A DNA stretch of 64,000 nucleotides. Source: Janthinobacterium silvisoli (GTDB lineage: Bacteria > Pseudomonadota > Gammaproteobacteria > Burkholderiales > Burkholderiaceae_D). The notes below the pieces were generated by a model. That model was not told the DNA's origin and did not search any database. It worked only from the letters and a program-made list of their open reading frames with translations. The DNA is taken from contig NZ_JACHCL010000007.1 of the NCBI RefSeq assembly GCF_014200725.1, positions 124,001 to 188,000 on the forward strand, in the 5' to 3' direction. Shown here piece by piece: positions 8,985 through 21,043 of the stretch (the stretch's first letter is position 1; every line of letters begins with the position of its first letter). Both the position numbers and the translations under genes were made by a program.

Positions 8985-9653
8985 ATGGCGCCAGGCACAG
9001 TGAATCACTTGAGTCTGGCGCAATACTGGAACCAGGGCGACGCCGCCAGCCACTGCGTAGCCTATGTGCTGCTGGCCATGTCCCTGCTGAGCTGGTATTT
9101 GATGCTGAGCAAAGGTGTGTCTGCCTGGAAGGTGCGCCGTGGCGCCCGCCGCCTGCCTGATTTTTGGGCGGCGCCCAGCTTCGATGATGGCCTGGCCGTG
9201 CTGGCCCTGGGCGATACCGAAGCGATTTATCTGCCGCTGGCCCAAGTCCAGGCCAACAAGGGGGCAGCATCGCTGGATGCCACGCTCCCGTTTGCCGATC
9301 AATTGACCCGTTTGTTACGCGATGCCATACAGCATGCCACCGTGCGCCTGGAATGGGGCTTGACCACCCTGGCGTCGATCGGTGCCACGGCGCCATTTGT
9401 CGGCTTGCTGGGCACGGTATGGGGCATTTACCATGCGCTGGCCGCTGTGTCGCAAGGCGGAGCCTTGCGGGTCGAGCAATTGGCGGGTCCGGTCGGCGAA
9501 GCCTTGATCATGACGGCGGCTGGCTTGCTGGTGGCCATCCCTGCCGTATTGGCGTATAACGGCTTGAACCGGGTCAACCGCCTGACGCTGGCCGAACTCG
9601 ACGCCTTTGCGCATGATTTGCATGCGTATGCCCTTGCACACAAGGAGGCATGA
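8985..9653 (+). CDS. MotA/TolQ/ExbB proton channel family protein
   Basis: The protein has 222 residues with three hydrophobic spans: one near 25-42 and a pair near 125-145 and 165-190. The family signature is LASIGATAPFVGLLGTVWGI then YHAL, with GEALIMTAAGLLVAIPAVL in the last helix. ExbB-type proteins form a pentameric inner-membrane stator with ExbD and couple proton flow to energising TonB. The partner gene is translationally linked (shared base at 9653). No tonB is seen nearby, so it may serve a dedicated or remote TonB; TolQ is less likely without tolA/tolB neighbours. Confidence 0.9.
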   Translation: MAPGTVNHLSLAQYWNQGDAASHCVAYVLLAMSLLSWYLMLSKGVSAWKVRRGARRLPDFWAAPSFDDGLAVLALGDTEAIYLPLAQVQANKGAASLDATLPFADQLTRLLRDAIQHATVRLEWGLTTLASIGATAPFVGLLGTVWGIYHALAAVSQGGALRVEQLAGPVGEALIMTAAGLLVAIPAVLAYNGLNRVNRLTLAELDAFAHDLHAYALAHKEA

Positions 9654-10093
9654 TGGCTTTCGGTTCTTTCCAGCAAGGTGGGCATCACGATGCAGCGATG
9701 AGCGACATCAATGTCACGCCCATGGTCGACGTGATGCTGGTCTTGCTGGTGATTTTTATCCTGGCCGCGCCCGTGTTCACGCAAGCGCTGCAGCTGGAAT
9801 TGCCGCAAGCCAATGTCTATGCTGCAGCAGTGCCTGGCGACACGGTCACCGTGGCGCTCGATGCAGACGGGCGTCTGTTCTGGAATAATCAGGCGGTGAC
9901 TTCGGCAGTGCTGGAGGTCCGCCTGGCGCAGGCGGCGCGGCAGGCCACACCGCCGCAGCTGCAATTGCGCATCGATAAGCATACCCGCTATGAAGCGGTG
10001 GCCCAGCTGATGGCCGCCGCCCAGTCCCACGGGCTGCACCGGCTTGGGTTTGTCACCGATCCGGCGCCGCCTCATTTGATAGAAAAGAATTGA
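9653..10093 (+). CDS. ExbD/TolR family biopolymer transport protein
   Basis: The protein has 146 residues with a single N-terminal membrane helix preceded by the signature MSDINVTPMVDVMLVLLVIF, which holds the essential Asp (VDVM) of ExbD/TolR. A periplasmic domain follows (QLQLRIDKHTRYE...). Two ATGs lie side by side (9650, 9653). The second is chosen because AAGGAGG ends at 9648, only 1 nt before the first but 4 nt before the second. It acts with the preceding ExbB-like protein. Its stop is 1 bp before the barstar gene. Confidence 0.9.
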   Translation: MAFGSFQQGGHHDAAMSDINVTPMVDVMLVLLVIFILAAPVFTQALQLELPQANVYAAAVPGDTVTVALDADGRLFWNNQAVTSAVLEVRLAQAARQATPPQLQLRIDKHTRYEAVAQLMAAAQSHGLHRLGFVTDPAPPHLIEKN

Positions 10094-10094
10094 T

Positions 10095-10421
10095 ATGCCT
10101 ACAGCCGTACTGAATGGAAAAGACATCACCGACGAAGCCAGCTTTCACGCGCAGTGCGTGCAGGTTTTCGGATTCCCCGAGTTTTATGGCAATAATATTG
10201 ACGCCTGGGTCGATTGCCTCAGCTATCTGCGGGACGATGAAAACATGACGAAGTTCCGCCTGAAGCCGAGCGAAGTGCTGGAAATCGTGCTGCAGGATGC
10301 GGAAGGCATGAAAGCGCAAGTGCCTGACTTGCTGGAAGAAATCACCTTCTGCGTGGCCGGCATCAATGAGCGCTATGAAGATTACGGCGAAAAGCCTGCG
10401 CTGAAACTGGTACTGAAGTAA
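10095..10421 (+). CDS. Barstar family protein (ribonuclease-inhibitor fold)
   Basis: This 108-residue protein resembles barstar. It opens with a beta strand, then shows the helix with FGFPEFYGNNIDAWVDCLS, close to the barstar core FGF-P-x-YYGxNLDAL-x-D. Barstar blocks the ribonuclease barnase through this acidic helix. No barnase-like or other ribonuclease toxin gene is adjacent. It follows exbD by 1 bp and is probably part of the dapB-exbBD transcript. It may protect against a remote or foreign toxin, or have another role. Confidence 0.85.
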   Translation: MPTAVLNGKDITDEASFHAQCVQVFGFPEFYGNNIDAWVDCLSYLRDDENMTKFRLKPSEVLEIVLQDAEGMKAQVPDLLEEITFCVAGINERYEDYGEKPALKLVLK

Positions 10422-10455
10422 AAAACGCGGAACAGTTTTCACTGTTCCGCGTTTT
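10422..10455. terminator. Bidirectional rho-independent terminator
   Basis: A perfect 15-bp stem (AAAACGCGGAACAGT / ACTGTTCCGCGTTTT) with loop TTTC. T-runs lie on both outer ends. It sits between the converging barstar and CoA-transferase genes and should stop both. Confidence 0.92.
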
Positions 10456-10458
10456 GCT

Positions 10459-11706
10459 TTACACGACCTTGCGTTCCCGCAAGCCGTCGATTTCCTGATT
10501 ATCCAGGCCCAGCCACTGCTGCAGCACCTCGTCCGTATGCTGGCCCAGCAACGGTGGCGGCCGCTGGTATTGCACGGGTGACGCAGACAGGCGTACCGGG
10601 TTGGCCACCAGCGCCACCGTGCCTGCCGTCGGATGCGGCATCTCCACTTTCAAGCCACGTGCGATGACTTGCGGGTCGGCAAATACCTGGTCGATGCGGT
10701 TGACGGGGCCGCAAGGTACGGCCGCCGCTTCAAACGCGGTGATCCATTCGGCCGTGGTGCGCATCACCGTGGTCTGGCGCAACAAGGGAATCAGGATAGC
10801 CCGGTGTGCCACGCGCTGCGGATTGGTGGCGAAGCGCTCATCGCTTGCCCATTCCGGGTGGCCGGCGATGGCGCAAAAGCGCGAGAATTGGCCATCGTTG
10901 CCGATCGCCAGAATCATGTCGCCATCGGCTGTCGGGAAGTCCTGGTACGGCACGATATTCGGATGGGCATTGCCCATGCGCTGAGGCACCTTGCCGCCGC
11001 ACAGGAAGTTGGCGGCCTGGTTGCCCAGGGCAGCCACTTGCACGTCGAGCAAGGCCAAGTCGATATGCTGGCCCAGGCCGGAACGTTCGCGTTCGGCCAG
11101 CGCCGCCTGCACGGCCACGGTGGCGTACAAGCCCGTCATGATGTCCGTTTGCGCTACGCCCACTTTTTGCGGCCCGGCGCCCGGCTGGCCATCAGGCACG
11201 CCGGTGATGCTCATCAAGCCGCCCATGCCCTGGATCAAAAAATCATAGCCGGCGCGCGCCGCGTATGGGCCATCCTGGCCAAATCCGGTAATCGAGCAAT
11301 ATACCAGGCGTGGATTGAGTTCCAGCAAGCTGGCTGCATCGAGGCCATATTGCTTCAAACCACCCAGTTTAAAGTTTTCCAGCAGCACATCGGCTTCCTG
11401 TGCCAGCCTGCGCACCAGCGCCTGGCCTTCGGGTGCGGCCAGGTCGATGCATAGCGAGCGCTTGTTGCGGTTGGCGCACTGGAAATAGGCGGCTTCAAAA
11501 GTATCGCGGCCGTCTTCATCCTTCAGGTAGGGCGGGCCCCAGGTACGGGTATCGTCGCCACGGCCCGGTTGCTCGACTTTGACGACATCGGCGCCCAGGT
11601 CAGCCAGCAATTGTCCGGCCCACGGCCCGGCCAGCACGCGCGACAGGTCCAGTACGCGTAAACCTGTTAGCGGCGCGGGCCGCAGGGTGGAAGCGAGGCC
11701 CGTCAT
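10459..11706 (-). CDS. CaiB/BaiF class III CoA-transferase, probably glutarate-linked
   Basis: The protein has 415 residues, the full length of class III CoA-transferases. The N-terminal motif is GLRVLDLSRVLAGPWAGQLL. LLENFKLGGLKQYGLD and the catalytic-Asp segment ARAGYDFLIQGMGG follow, with the Asp that forms the acyl anhydride, and the C-terminal half carries the linker domain. The start shares one base with the stop of gcdH, so the two are one operon. The pairing suggests transfer of CoA between glutarate and another dicarboxylate (as in SUGCT/glutarate CoA-transferase); substrate is inferred from context. Confidence 0.88.
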   Translation of the reverse strand: MTGLASTLRPAPLTGLRVLDLSRVLAGPWAGQLLADLGADVVKVEQPGRGDDTRTWGPPYLKDEDGRDTFEAAYFQCANRNKRSLCIDLAAPEGQALVRRLAQEADVLLENFKLGGLKQYGLDAASLLELNPRLVYCSITGFGQDGPYAARAGYDFLIQGMGGLMSITGVPDGQPGAGPQKVGVAQTDIMTGLYATVAVQAALAERERSGLGQHIDLALLDVQVAALGNQAANFLCGGKVPQRMGNAHPNIVPYQDFPTADGDMILAIGNDGQFSRFCAIAGHPEWASDERFATNPQRVAHRAILIPLLRQTTVMRTTAEWITAFEAAAVPCGPVNRIDQVFADPQVIARGLKVEMPHPTAGTVALVANPVRLSASPVQYQRPPPLLGQHTDEVLQQWLGLDNQEIDGLRERKVV

Positions 11707-12884
11707 CAGTTGAAGGCGGCGATGCCGGTGATGGCGCGGCCGATGATCAGCGCGTGCACGTCGTGCGTGCCTTCATAGGTGTTGACCACTTCCAGGTTGA
11801 CCAGGTGGCGGATCACGCCGAATTCGTCGGAGATGCCGTTGCCGCCCATCATGTCGCGCGCCATGCGGGCAATATCGAGCGCCTTGCCGCAGCTGTTGCG
11901 TTTCATGATGGAGGTGATTTCCACGGCGGCCGAGCCTTCATCCTTCATGCGGCCCAGGCGCAAGCAGCCTTGCAAGCCCATGGTGATTTCCGTCAGCATG
12001 TCGGCCAGTTTTTTCTGGATCAGCTGATTCGCGGCCAGCGGGCGGCCGAATTGCTGGCGGTCCATCGTGTACTGGCGTGCTTTCAGGTAGCAGTCTTCGG
12101 CGGCGCCCAGGGCGCCCCAGGCGATGCCGTAGCGAGCACTGTTCAGGCAAGTGAACGGGCCTTTCAAGCCGCGCACGTCGGGGAAGGCGTTTTCTTCAGG
12201 GCAAAACACTTCATCCATCACGATTTCACCGGTGATGCTGGTGCGCAAGCCCACCTTGCCGTGGATCTCGGGCGCGGACAAGCCCTTCCAGCCTTTTTCC
12301 AGCACGAAGCCGCGGATCGCGCCTTCGTCATCCTTGGCCCACACCACGAATACATCGGCGATCGGGCTGTTGGTGATCCACATCTTGGCGCCCGACAAGC
12401 TATAGCCGCCCGGCACCTTGCGCGCGCGCGTGACCATGCTGCCCGGATCGGAACCGTGGTTCGGTTCGGTCAAGCCGAAGCAGCCGATGAATTCGCCGGT
12501 GGCCAGTTTCGGCAGGTATTTCTGCTTGGTGGCTTCATTGCCGAAGGCATTGATGGGCACCATCACCAAGGACGATTGCACGCTCATCATCGAGCGGTAG
12601 CCCGAATCGACGCGCTCGACTTCGCGCGCGGCCAGGCCGTAGCAGACGTAGTTCAAGCCAGCGCCGCCGTATTGTTCGGGTATCGTCGTGCCCAGCAAGC
12701 CCAGTGCGCCCATTTCGCGGAAGATGGCGGCGTCGGTGCGGCCATGGCGGAACGATTCGAGCACGCGCGGGGCCAGGCTGCCCTGGCAATATTCACGCGC
12801 GGCATCGTGCACGGCGCGTTCGTCGCTCGTCAGTTGTTCGTCCAGCAGCAGGGGGGAATTCCAGTCGAATACAGCTTTGCTCAT
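11706..12884 (-). CDS. gcdH: Glutaryl-CoA dehydrogenase
   Basis: The protein has 392 residues. Its flavin region [13 protein letters not shown] and the C-terminal [18 protein letters not shown] (catalytic Glu, about E371) are those of glutaryl-CoA dehydrogenase, which oxidises and decarboxylates glutaryl-CoA to crotonyl-CoA in lysine/tryptophan catabolism. A start at 12884 (MSKAVFDW) gives the family length; the frame continues upstream to 12941 without similarity. A divergent LysR gene and a CoA-transferase downstream form the usual glutaryl-CoA cluster. Confidence 0.93.
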   Translation of the reverse strand: MSKAVFDWNSPLLLDEQLTSDERAVHDAAREYCQGSLAPRVLESFRHGRTDAAIFREMGALGLLGTTIPEQYGGAGLNYVCYGLAAREVERVDSGYRSMMSVQSSLVMVPINAFGNEATKQKYLPKLATGEFIGCFGLTEPNHGSDPGSMVTRARKVPGGYSLSGAKMWITNSPIADVFVVWAKDDEGAIRGFVLEKGWKGLSAPEIHGKVGLRTSITGEIVMDEVFCPEENAFPDVRGLKGPFTCLNSARYGIAWGALGAAEDCYLKARQYTMDRQQFGRPLAANQLIQKKLADMLTEITMGLQGCLRLGRMKDEGSAAVEITSIMKRNSCGKALDIARMARDMMGGNGISDEFGVIRHLVNLEVVNTYEGTHDVHALIIGRAITGIAAFN

Positions 12885-12989
12885 CACAGGCCTCGCAGGT
12901 GAGCGCCGATGATGGCCGGCGCAAGATTGAATGTGGCTCATGGTAGATTTTCATCGTGCCCGAGGCAAACGATTTTTTCGCACCCAGAC

Positions 12990-13004
12990 ATGCGTGTGAC
13001 GCAT
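12990..13004. promoter_or_regulatory. Candidate LysR-type binding box (T-N11-A)
   Basis: Dyad ATGCG-TGTGA-CGCAT in the 160-bp space between the divergent gcdH and LysR genes, 40 bp before the LysR start. It fits the T-N11-A pattern of LysR-family operators. Inferred from pattern and place only. Confidence 0.5.
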
Positions 13005-13044
13005 ATCTTGCGGCATACTGGTGTTTTCTTTTGCTCTCACCGCC

Positions 13045-13941
13045 ATGTCGCGAAAAATTCCCATGCTGCAAGCCTTGCATTGTTTCGAGGCCGCCGCCCG
13101 CCACCAAAGCTATACCCATGCGGCGCGCGAACTGTCGCTGACGCAAAGCGCCGTCTCGCGCCAGATTTCATCGCTGGAAAGTTTTTTGGGCGTGCAATTA
13201 TTCCAGCGTACGCGCCACGGCGTTCTGCTGACGCCGGCGGGCGCCTCGTATGCGCGCCAGATCGCCGCCCGCCTCGACGGCCTGGAGCGCGATACCCTCG
13301 ATACCATGGCGCGCCAGGGCGGTGGCGGGGCTTTGCAACTGGCGTCGGTCCCGACCTTTGCCACCCGCTGGCTGATGCCGCGCCTGCCTGGCTTGGCGGA
13401 GCAGCAGCCCGATATCATTGTGCATATCGATGCCTATACGAAACCATTCATGTTTGCCGATACGGAATACGATGCGGCCCTGTATGCGGGCACGCCCGAA
13501 CAGCTGGCGCGCTGGCCCGGTACGCGCGCCACTTTGCTGATGCATGAAGATATCGTGCCCGTGGCCAGCCCGCGCTTGCTGGCGCAGCGCAGCAGCTGGC
13601 AGCCGCAGGATTTGCTGGAACTGACCTTGTTACAGCAAAGCACGCGGCCCGGCGCCTGGCGCCAGTGGTTTGACGCCATGCAGGTCGATGGCGCGCTGGC
13701 CCGTTATGGCGCCCGCTATGAATTGTTTTCCATGCTGTCGATGGCAGCCGCGCAAGGCCAGGGCGTGGCCTTGCTGCCCCGCATGCTGGTGGAAACGGAG
13801 CTGGCGCGCGGCGAGTTGCTGATCGTCTGCGACCGCCCGCTGCGCGGCAAGCGCGCTTATTATCTGATTACGCCCGAAGCGGCGCATGAAAAGCTGGCTT
13901 TGCAGCAATTTCGCCTGTGGCTGCAAGGCGAGGCCGCTTAA
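13045..13941 (+). CDS. LysR family transcriptional regulator of the glutaryl-CoA operon
   Basis: The protein has 298 residues. The N-terminal helix-turn-helix contains HAARELSLTQSAVSRQISSL, typical of the GcvA-like LysR group. The effector-binding domain follows from about residue 90 (LQLASVPTFATRWLMPRL). Start 13045 (MSRKIPML) is chosen; 13021 and 13063 are other in-frame starts. The gene is divergent from gcdH, so it probably controls gcdH and the CoA-transferase gene with a glutarate-derived effector (inference). Its last 4 bases overlap the end of the converging VOC gene. Confidence 0.9.
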   Translation: MSRKIPMLQALHCFEAAARHQSYTHAARELSLTQSAVSRQISSLESFLGVQLFQRTRHGVLLTPAGASYARQIAARLDGLERDTLDTMARQGGGGALQLASVPTFATRWLMPRLPGLAEQQPDIIVHIDAYTKPFMFADTEYDAALYAGTPEQLARWPGTRATLLMHEDIVPVASPRLLAQRSSWQPQDLLELTLLQQSTRPGAWRQWFDAMQVDGALARYGARYELFSMLSMAAAQGQGVALLPRMLVETELARGELLIVCDRPLRGKRAYYLITPEAAHEKLALQQFRLWLQGEAA

Positions 13942-14303
13942 ATCACCTTGGAAGTGTCGAAATGCGGGTTGTCGATCAGGCCGATCTGGTTACCGAACGG
14001 GTCAAGCAATTCCACCGTACGGATGCCGTCGCCCACGTCCGTAATCGGGTGGTGCAGGGTGGCGCCCAATTGCAGCAGCCGCTCGGTTTCCGCTTCAATG
14101 CCGTCCACGCCCCAGTAAGTCACGCTGCCTTGCGTGCCAGGTGTGCCGCCCGGCAGCAGGCCCAGCTCAAAACCGCCGATGGCAAAGCCCACATAAAACG
14201 GTTGGTCGAAATACGGTTGCGTGTTAAACACCTGGCTGTACCAGGCTTTGCCTTGCTCCAGGTCGGGGACGGGGTAGGTGACGGTGCGCAAGCCTTTGAT
14301 CAT
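13938..14303 (-). CDS. VOC (glyoxalase/bleomycin-resistance) family protein
   Basis: This 121-residue protein has the two beta-alpha-beta-beta-beta units of the vicinal oxygen chelate fold. It starts TVTYPVPDLEQGKAWYSQVF and ends with LLDPFGNQIGLIDNP, a characteristic closing strand with a metal-ligand-like position. Members include glyoxalases, dioxygenases and resistance proteins; the specific reaction is unknown. A strong AAGGAG precedes the start. It follows the AraC-family gene on the same strand by 90 bp and may be its target. Confidence 0.85.
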   Translation of the reverse strand: MIKGLRTVTYPVPDLEQGKAWYSQVFNTQPYFDQPFYVGFAIGGFELGLLPGGTPGTQGSVTYWGVDGIEAETERLLQLGATLHHPITDVGDGIRTVELLDPFGNQIGLIDNPHFDTSKVI

Positions 14304-14393
14304 GTTTTACTCCTTTTTAGTTGACGAATTTATTAGTGCGTGATGCCATCATGCCAGCGGCGCACAAAAGACGATTGTAAAAATGGAAGGTGC

Positions 14394-15158
14394 TCAAAGT
14401 TGCTTGCCGGCCAGCCAGGTTTCGGGCGCGCTGTGCGCGAAATCCTGGAAGTCGTGGATCAGGTGCGACTGGTCGAAATAGCCATGTTCCAGGGCAAGCT
14501 GCGCCCAGTCCGGTGCACCATGCAGGCGCTGCAAGGTGGCATTGGCTGCGCGAAAACGGCAGATGCGGGCAAACAGCTTGGGGCTGAGGCCCACCTTGTG
14601 GCGGAATTGCAGGGCCAGGTGCTGGCGCGAGACCTTCAATTGTTCGGCCAGGCTGGCGACGCGTAGCCTGCCCTGCGTCTGTTCTATCAGTGTTATCGCC
14701 TGGCCCGTGATGCCAGCAGCGGACGGCGGCGGCCCGGAACGCAGGCGCTGCAACAGATGATCTTGCAAGATAGCAATTCGCTGGAGATCGTCGAGCGGGT
14801 CGCTCCACAGTGCGTCCGTCAGGCGCATCGCCATGTCGCGGCCCCACAGTGACTGTAAATCAGTACGGCCATCGTTCAGCTCGCACAGGGGCAGGTCAAA
14901 GAAGCTTGCCGCCGCACCGGGCTTGAAGCGGGCCGCCACCGTTTGCACCAGGCCCTGGCTGACGACGTTGATCGGCGCCGTCATCATGCCGACGGCAAAG
15001 CTGGTTTCCTGCTGGTCCTGGCACAGGATGTCGATGCAATTATCGGGCAAGACCTGGTGCCTGAGGACGGTATTGCCGGCCTGCACGCGGCAAGTCCAGA
15101 CGCAGGCCAGCCACGGCCGCAAGGCGGGAAGCGGGGCATATTCCTGGTAGACGATCAT
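14394..15158 (-). CDS. AraC family transcriptional regulator
   Basis: The protein has 254 residues. The N-terminal region (YAPLPALRPWLACVWTCR, VLPDNCIDILCQ) is the beta-barrel-like domain often seen before AraC DNA-binding domains of the DUF6597 kind. The last 100 residues carry two helix-turn-helix units: SLAEQLKVSRQHLALQFRHK and ALEHGYFDQSHLIHDFQDF. Ligand unknown. The VOC gene lies downstream on the same strand; leuS diverges upstream across 179 bp. Confidence 0.88.
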   Translation of the reverse strand: MIVYQEYAPLPALRPWLACVWTCRVQAGNTVLRHQVLPDNCIDILCQDQQETSFAVGMMTAPINVVSQGLVQTVAARFKPGAAASFFDLPLCELNDGRTDLQSLWGRDMAMRLTDALWSDPLDDLQRIAILQDHLLQRLRSGPPPSAAGITGQAITLIEQTQGRLRVASLAEQLKVSRQHLALQFRHKVGLSPKLFARICRFRAANATLQRLHGAPDWAQLALEHGYFDQSHLIHDFQDFAHSAPETWLAGKQL

Positions 15159-15304
15159 GGCTGAACTGTGTGCAAAGAATAAGATTGCTACATATTACAC
15201 ATGGCAGGCCAAGGCCAGGACATGGTGTTTATTGGACACATGCAAAAATATGCCGGGCCGGGCAGGCGGCGCGCCGCGCTATCGGGCGGCGACAACCAGT
15301 ATAA

Positions 15305-17977
<2,673 letters not shown>

Positions 17978-17981
17978 CACT

Positions 17982-18605
17982 ATGACGACTTCTTCTTCCG
18001 TATCGTTGTTGGGCGGGCGTGCATGGCGCGCCATGCTGGCGCTGGGCTTGACGGTCCTGCTGTCGGCTTGCGGCTTTCACCTGCGCGGCACGAATGGCAG
18101 TTTCATGCTGCCGTTCGCGACCATGCATATCTCGCTGCCTGATTCGTCGCCGCTGGCGATCGACTTGAAGCGTTATATCCGCGCCGTTGGCAGCACGGAA
18201 ATCGTCGATACCAAGGATGCGGCCGACGCCGATTTCGAAGTGATCAGCGATCCGGAGAAGAATCGTACGAAAACAATTCTGACCCTGAACAGCACAGGCC
18301 AGGTAACCCAGTACCTGCTTGCGTATACGATTATTTTCCGTGTGACGGACAGGGCGGGTAACCAGTTGCTGGGTCCAACGACCATCAGCCTGGTTCGTCC
18401 GATCAACTTCAACTCGGCGCAGCTGCTGGCCCAGGAAACAGAAGAAGCGGGCCTGTACCGCGACATGCGCAACGATCTGGTGCAGCAGATCATGCGCCGC
18501 CTGGCCGCGATCAAGCCGGTGCTGCCGGCCATGTCGGTGGCGCCTGTAACACCAGTGACGCCGGTGGCTCCTGTGACGCCGGCCGTGCCGGTTGTGCAGA
18601 AGTAA
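17982..18605 (+). CDS. lptE: LPS assembly lipoprotein LptE
   Basis: The 207-residue protein has a lipoprotein signal ending LLSACGFHLRG, the hallmark N-terminus of LptE/RlpB. LptE plugs the LptD barrel and helps insert LPS into the outer leaflet. The conserved order leuS-lptE-holA supports the call. The last 25 residues are a low-complexity Val-Thr-Pro/Ala-Pro tail (VAPVTPVTPVAPVTPAVP) not needed by the family fold. The start lies 4 bp after leuS. Confidence 0.95.
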   Translation: MTTSSSVSLLGGRAWRAMLALGLTVLLSACGFHLRGTNGSFMLPFATMHISLPDSSPLAIDLKRYIRAVGSTEIVDTKDAADADFEVISDPEKNRTKTILTLNSTGQVTQYLLAYTIIFRVTDRAGNQLLGPTTISLVRPINFNSAQLLAQETEEAGLYRDMRNDLVQQIMRRLAAIKPVLPAMSVAPVTPVTPVAPVTPAVPVVQK

Positions 18606-18621
18606 GCGGAACGGGAGCAGC

Positions 18622-19638
18622 ATGCAATTGCGGATAGAAGCGCTGGATGGGCATGTAAGCAAGCCGCTGGCGCAACTGTATGTGATCACCAGCGACGAAC
18701 ACTTGCTGGCGCTGGAAGCGGCCGACAAGATCCGCCGCGCCGCGCGCGCGCAAGGTTATTCCGAGCGCGATGTGCTGACGGTGGAACGCAGCTTCAAATG
18801 GGGCGAGCTGCTGGCCGCCAACCAGGAGCTGTCTTTGTTTGGCGACAAGAAGCTGATTGAACTGCGCATCCCCACCGGCAAGCCGGGCAAGGATGGCGGT
18901 GCAGCGCTGCAAAGCTATGCGAAAAATCTCAGTCCCGACAACCTGACCCTGATCACCCTGCCCAAGCTGGACTGGGCAACGCAGAAGGCAGCCTGGGTGG
19001 CCAGCCTGCAGCAGGCGGCCGTCTATATCGACATTCCCAATGTGGAAAGGGCGCAGCTGCCGGCCTGGATAGGCCAGCGCCTGGCGGCGCAGGGGCAGAG
19101 CGCCGAACGCGCCAGCATCGATTTCATCGCTGACCGGGTGGAAGGCAACCTGCTGGCGGCGCATCAGGAAATACAGAAACTGGGCTTGCTGCATGAAGCG
19201 GGCAAGCTGACGTACGAACAAGTGCAGGATGCGGTGCTCAACGTGGCCCGCTATGATGTCTTCAAGCTGTCCGAAGCCATGCTGGCCGGCGATCCGGCGC
19301 GCCTGGTGCGTATGCTCGAAGGTTTGAAGGGCGAGGGCGAGGCGCTGCCGCTGGTCTTGTGGGCGGTCTCCGAAGAAATCCGCACGCTGTTAAAATTGAA
19401 GGCGGGCATGGCGCAGGGGCGGCCACTGGGCGCCTTGCTGAAAGAGTACCGCATCTGGGGACCGCGCGAGCGCATGATGGAGCCGGCACTGCGGCGCATT
19501 TCGCTGCCCGTGCTCGATGCGGCGCTGCAGGAAGCGGCGCAGGTCGACAAGATGATCAAGGGCTTGCGCGCCAAGGGGCACGCGGGCGACGCCTGGGACG
19601 CCATGCTGCAACTGGCGCTGCGGGTCGCGCGGGGCTAG
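18622..19638 (+). CDS. holA: DNA polymerase III subunit delta
   Basis: The protein has 338 residues. It shows the delta-subunit order: [20 protein letters not shown] at the N-terminus, [15 protein letters not shown] near 75, the [19 protein letters not shown] helix near 175-195 and a C-terminal helical domain ([18 protein letters not shown]). Delta opens the beta clamp within the clamp loader. ATG 18622 has CGGGAG upstream; an earlier in-frame codon at 18592 would overlap lptE. Position between lptE and proA is common in Betaproteobacteria. Confidence 0.95.
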   Translation: MQLRIEALDGHVSKPLAQLYVITSDEHLLALEAADKIRRAARAQGYSERDVLTVERSFKWGELLAANQELSLFGDKKLIELRIPTGKPGKDGGAALQSYAKNLSPDNLTLITLPKLDWATQKAAWVASLQQAAVYIDIPNVERAQLPAWIGQRLAAQGQSAERASIDFIADRVEGNLLAAHQEIQKLGLLHEAGKLTYEQVQDAVLNVARYDVFKLSEAMLAGDPARLVRMLEGLKGEGEALPLVLWAVSEEIRTLLKLKAGMAQGRPLGALLKEYRIWGPRERMMEPALRRISLPVLDAALQEAAQVDKMIKGLRAKGHAGDAWDAMLQLALRVARG

Positions 19639-19676
19639 GTTTTTATAATAATACAGACAAGAGCGTGGATAAGAGC

Positions 19677-20942
19677 ATGGACATCAATCAGTATATGCAG
19701 GACGTAGGCACGCGCGCCCGCGCCGCTTCGCGCGCCATGGCGCGTGCAGATAGCGCCACGCGCAACCGCGCCCTGACCCTGATCGCCGCTGCCATCGTGC
19801 GCGATGCTGGCCTGCTGCGCGAGGCCAACCAGCGCGACCTCGATGCTGCGGCGGCTGCCGGCTTGGCGCCGGCCATGCTGGATCGCTTGACCTTATCCAA
19901 TGCGGCGATTGACACCATGGTCGAAGGCCTGACGCAGATCGCTGCGCTGGCTGACCCGATCGGCGAAATCTCGAACATGAAATACCGCCCGACGGGCATA
20001 CAAGTGGGCCAGATGCGCGTGCCGCTGGGTGTTATCGGCATCATTTACGAAGCGCGCCCCAACGTAACGGTGGACGCGGCCGGCCTGTGCATCAAGAGCG
20101 GCAACGCGACCATTCTGCGCGGCGGTTCGGAAGCCATCCATTGCAACCGCGCGCTGGCCAGGCTGGTACAGGAAGGCTTGCTGGGGGCAGGCCTGCCGGC
20201 CGATGCCGTGCAAGTGATCGACACCACCGACCGCGCCGCCGTCGGCGCCTTGATCACCATGCCGCAATATGTGGACGTGATCGTGCCGCGCGGCGGCAAG
20301 GGCTTGATCGCGCGCCTGATGCAAGAGGCGACTGTGCCGATGATCAAGCATCTGGACGGCATTTGCCACGTCTACATCGACGCCAAGGCCGATCTGAAGA
20401 AGGCCTTGGACATCGGTTTCAACGCCAAGTGCCACCGCTATGGCACCTGCAACACCATGGAAACCCTGCTGGTGGCGCGCGCCATTGCGCCGCAAGTGCT
20501 GCCGCAGCTGGCCGAACTGTATCTGACCAAGCAAGTCGAGCTGCGCGCCGATCCTGAAAGCCATGCGATCCTGGCAGGCTACCCGCACCTGGTGGCTGCC
20601 ACCGAAGAAGACTGGTCGACCGAATATCTGGCGGCGATCTTGTCGGTGAAGGTGGTCGACGGCATCGATGAAGCGATGGACCACATCAACCAGTACTCGT
20701 CCAAGCACACGGAAGCCATCATTACGGAAGACTACAGCGATGCGCTGCGCTTCCTGCGCGAAGTCGATTCGGCTTCCGTGATGGTGAACGCTTCCACTCG
20801 CTTTGCCGACGGCTTCGAATACGGCCTGGGCGCCGAAATCGGCATCTCGAACGACAAGCTGCATGCGCGCGGCCCGGTCGGACTGGAAGGCCTGACCTCG
20901 CTCAAATACGTGGTCTTCGGCCATGGCGAAGTGCGCAAATAG
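19677..20942 (+). CDS. proA: Gamma-glutamyl phosphate reductase
   Basis: The protein has 421 residues of the aldehyde-dehydrogenase superfamily. The catalytic Cys (C258) lies in [14 protein letters not shown], and NAD(P)-binding and ProA-specific segments include [30 protein letters not shown] and [16 protein letters not shown]. It reduces glutamyl-5-phosphate to the semialdehyde in proline synthesis. The frame is open upstream, but 19677 ([10 protein letters not shown]) fits the family length. A 13-bp unit is repeated three times directly after the stop. Confidence 0.96.
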   Translation: MDINQYMQDVGTRARAASRAMARADSATRNRALTLIAAAIVRDAGLLREANQRDLDAAAAAGLAPAMLDRLTLSNAAIDTMVEGLTQIAALADPIGEISNMKYRPTGIQVGQMRVPLGVIGIIYEARPNVTVDAAGLCIKSGNATILRGGSEAIHCNRALARLVQEGLLGAGLPADAVQVIDTTDRAAVGALITMPQYVDVIVPRGGKGLIARLMQEATVPMIKHLDGICHVYIDAKADLKKALDIGFNAKCHRYGTCNTMETLLVARAIAPQVLPQLAELYLTKQVELRADPESHAILAGYPHLVAATEEDWSTEYLAAILSVKVVDGIDEAMDHINQYSSKHTEAIITEDYSDALRFLREVDSASVMVNASTRFADGFEYGLGAEIGISNDKLHARGPVGLEGLTSLKYVVFGHGEVRK

Positions 20943-20981
20943 GTTACGCAAATAAGTTACGCAAATAAGTTACGCAAATAA
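20943..20981 (+). repeat. Three tandem copies of a 13-bp unit after the proA stop
   Basis: GTTACGCAAATAA occurs three times without spacers. The last codons of proA (GTGCGCAAATAG) look like a fourth, diverged copy. The units probably arose by slippage of the gene end. Confidence 0.95.
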
Positions 20982-21043
20982 GACATCCCGGACGGGCCAG
21001 CCGGCCCGTTACTCCTTTCGATACCTCTGATACTGGAAACACC

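Noticed and set aside
11754..12902. 382-codon plus-strand frame opposite gcdH
   Set aside because: The His/Ala/Phe-rich translation is typical of antisense frames; gcdH is supported by catalytic motifs.
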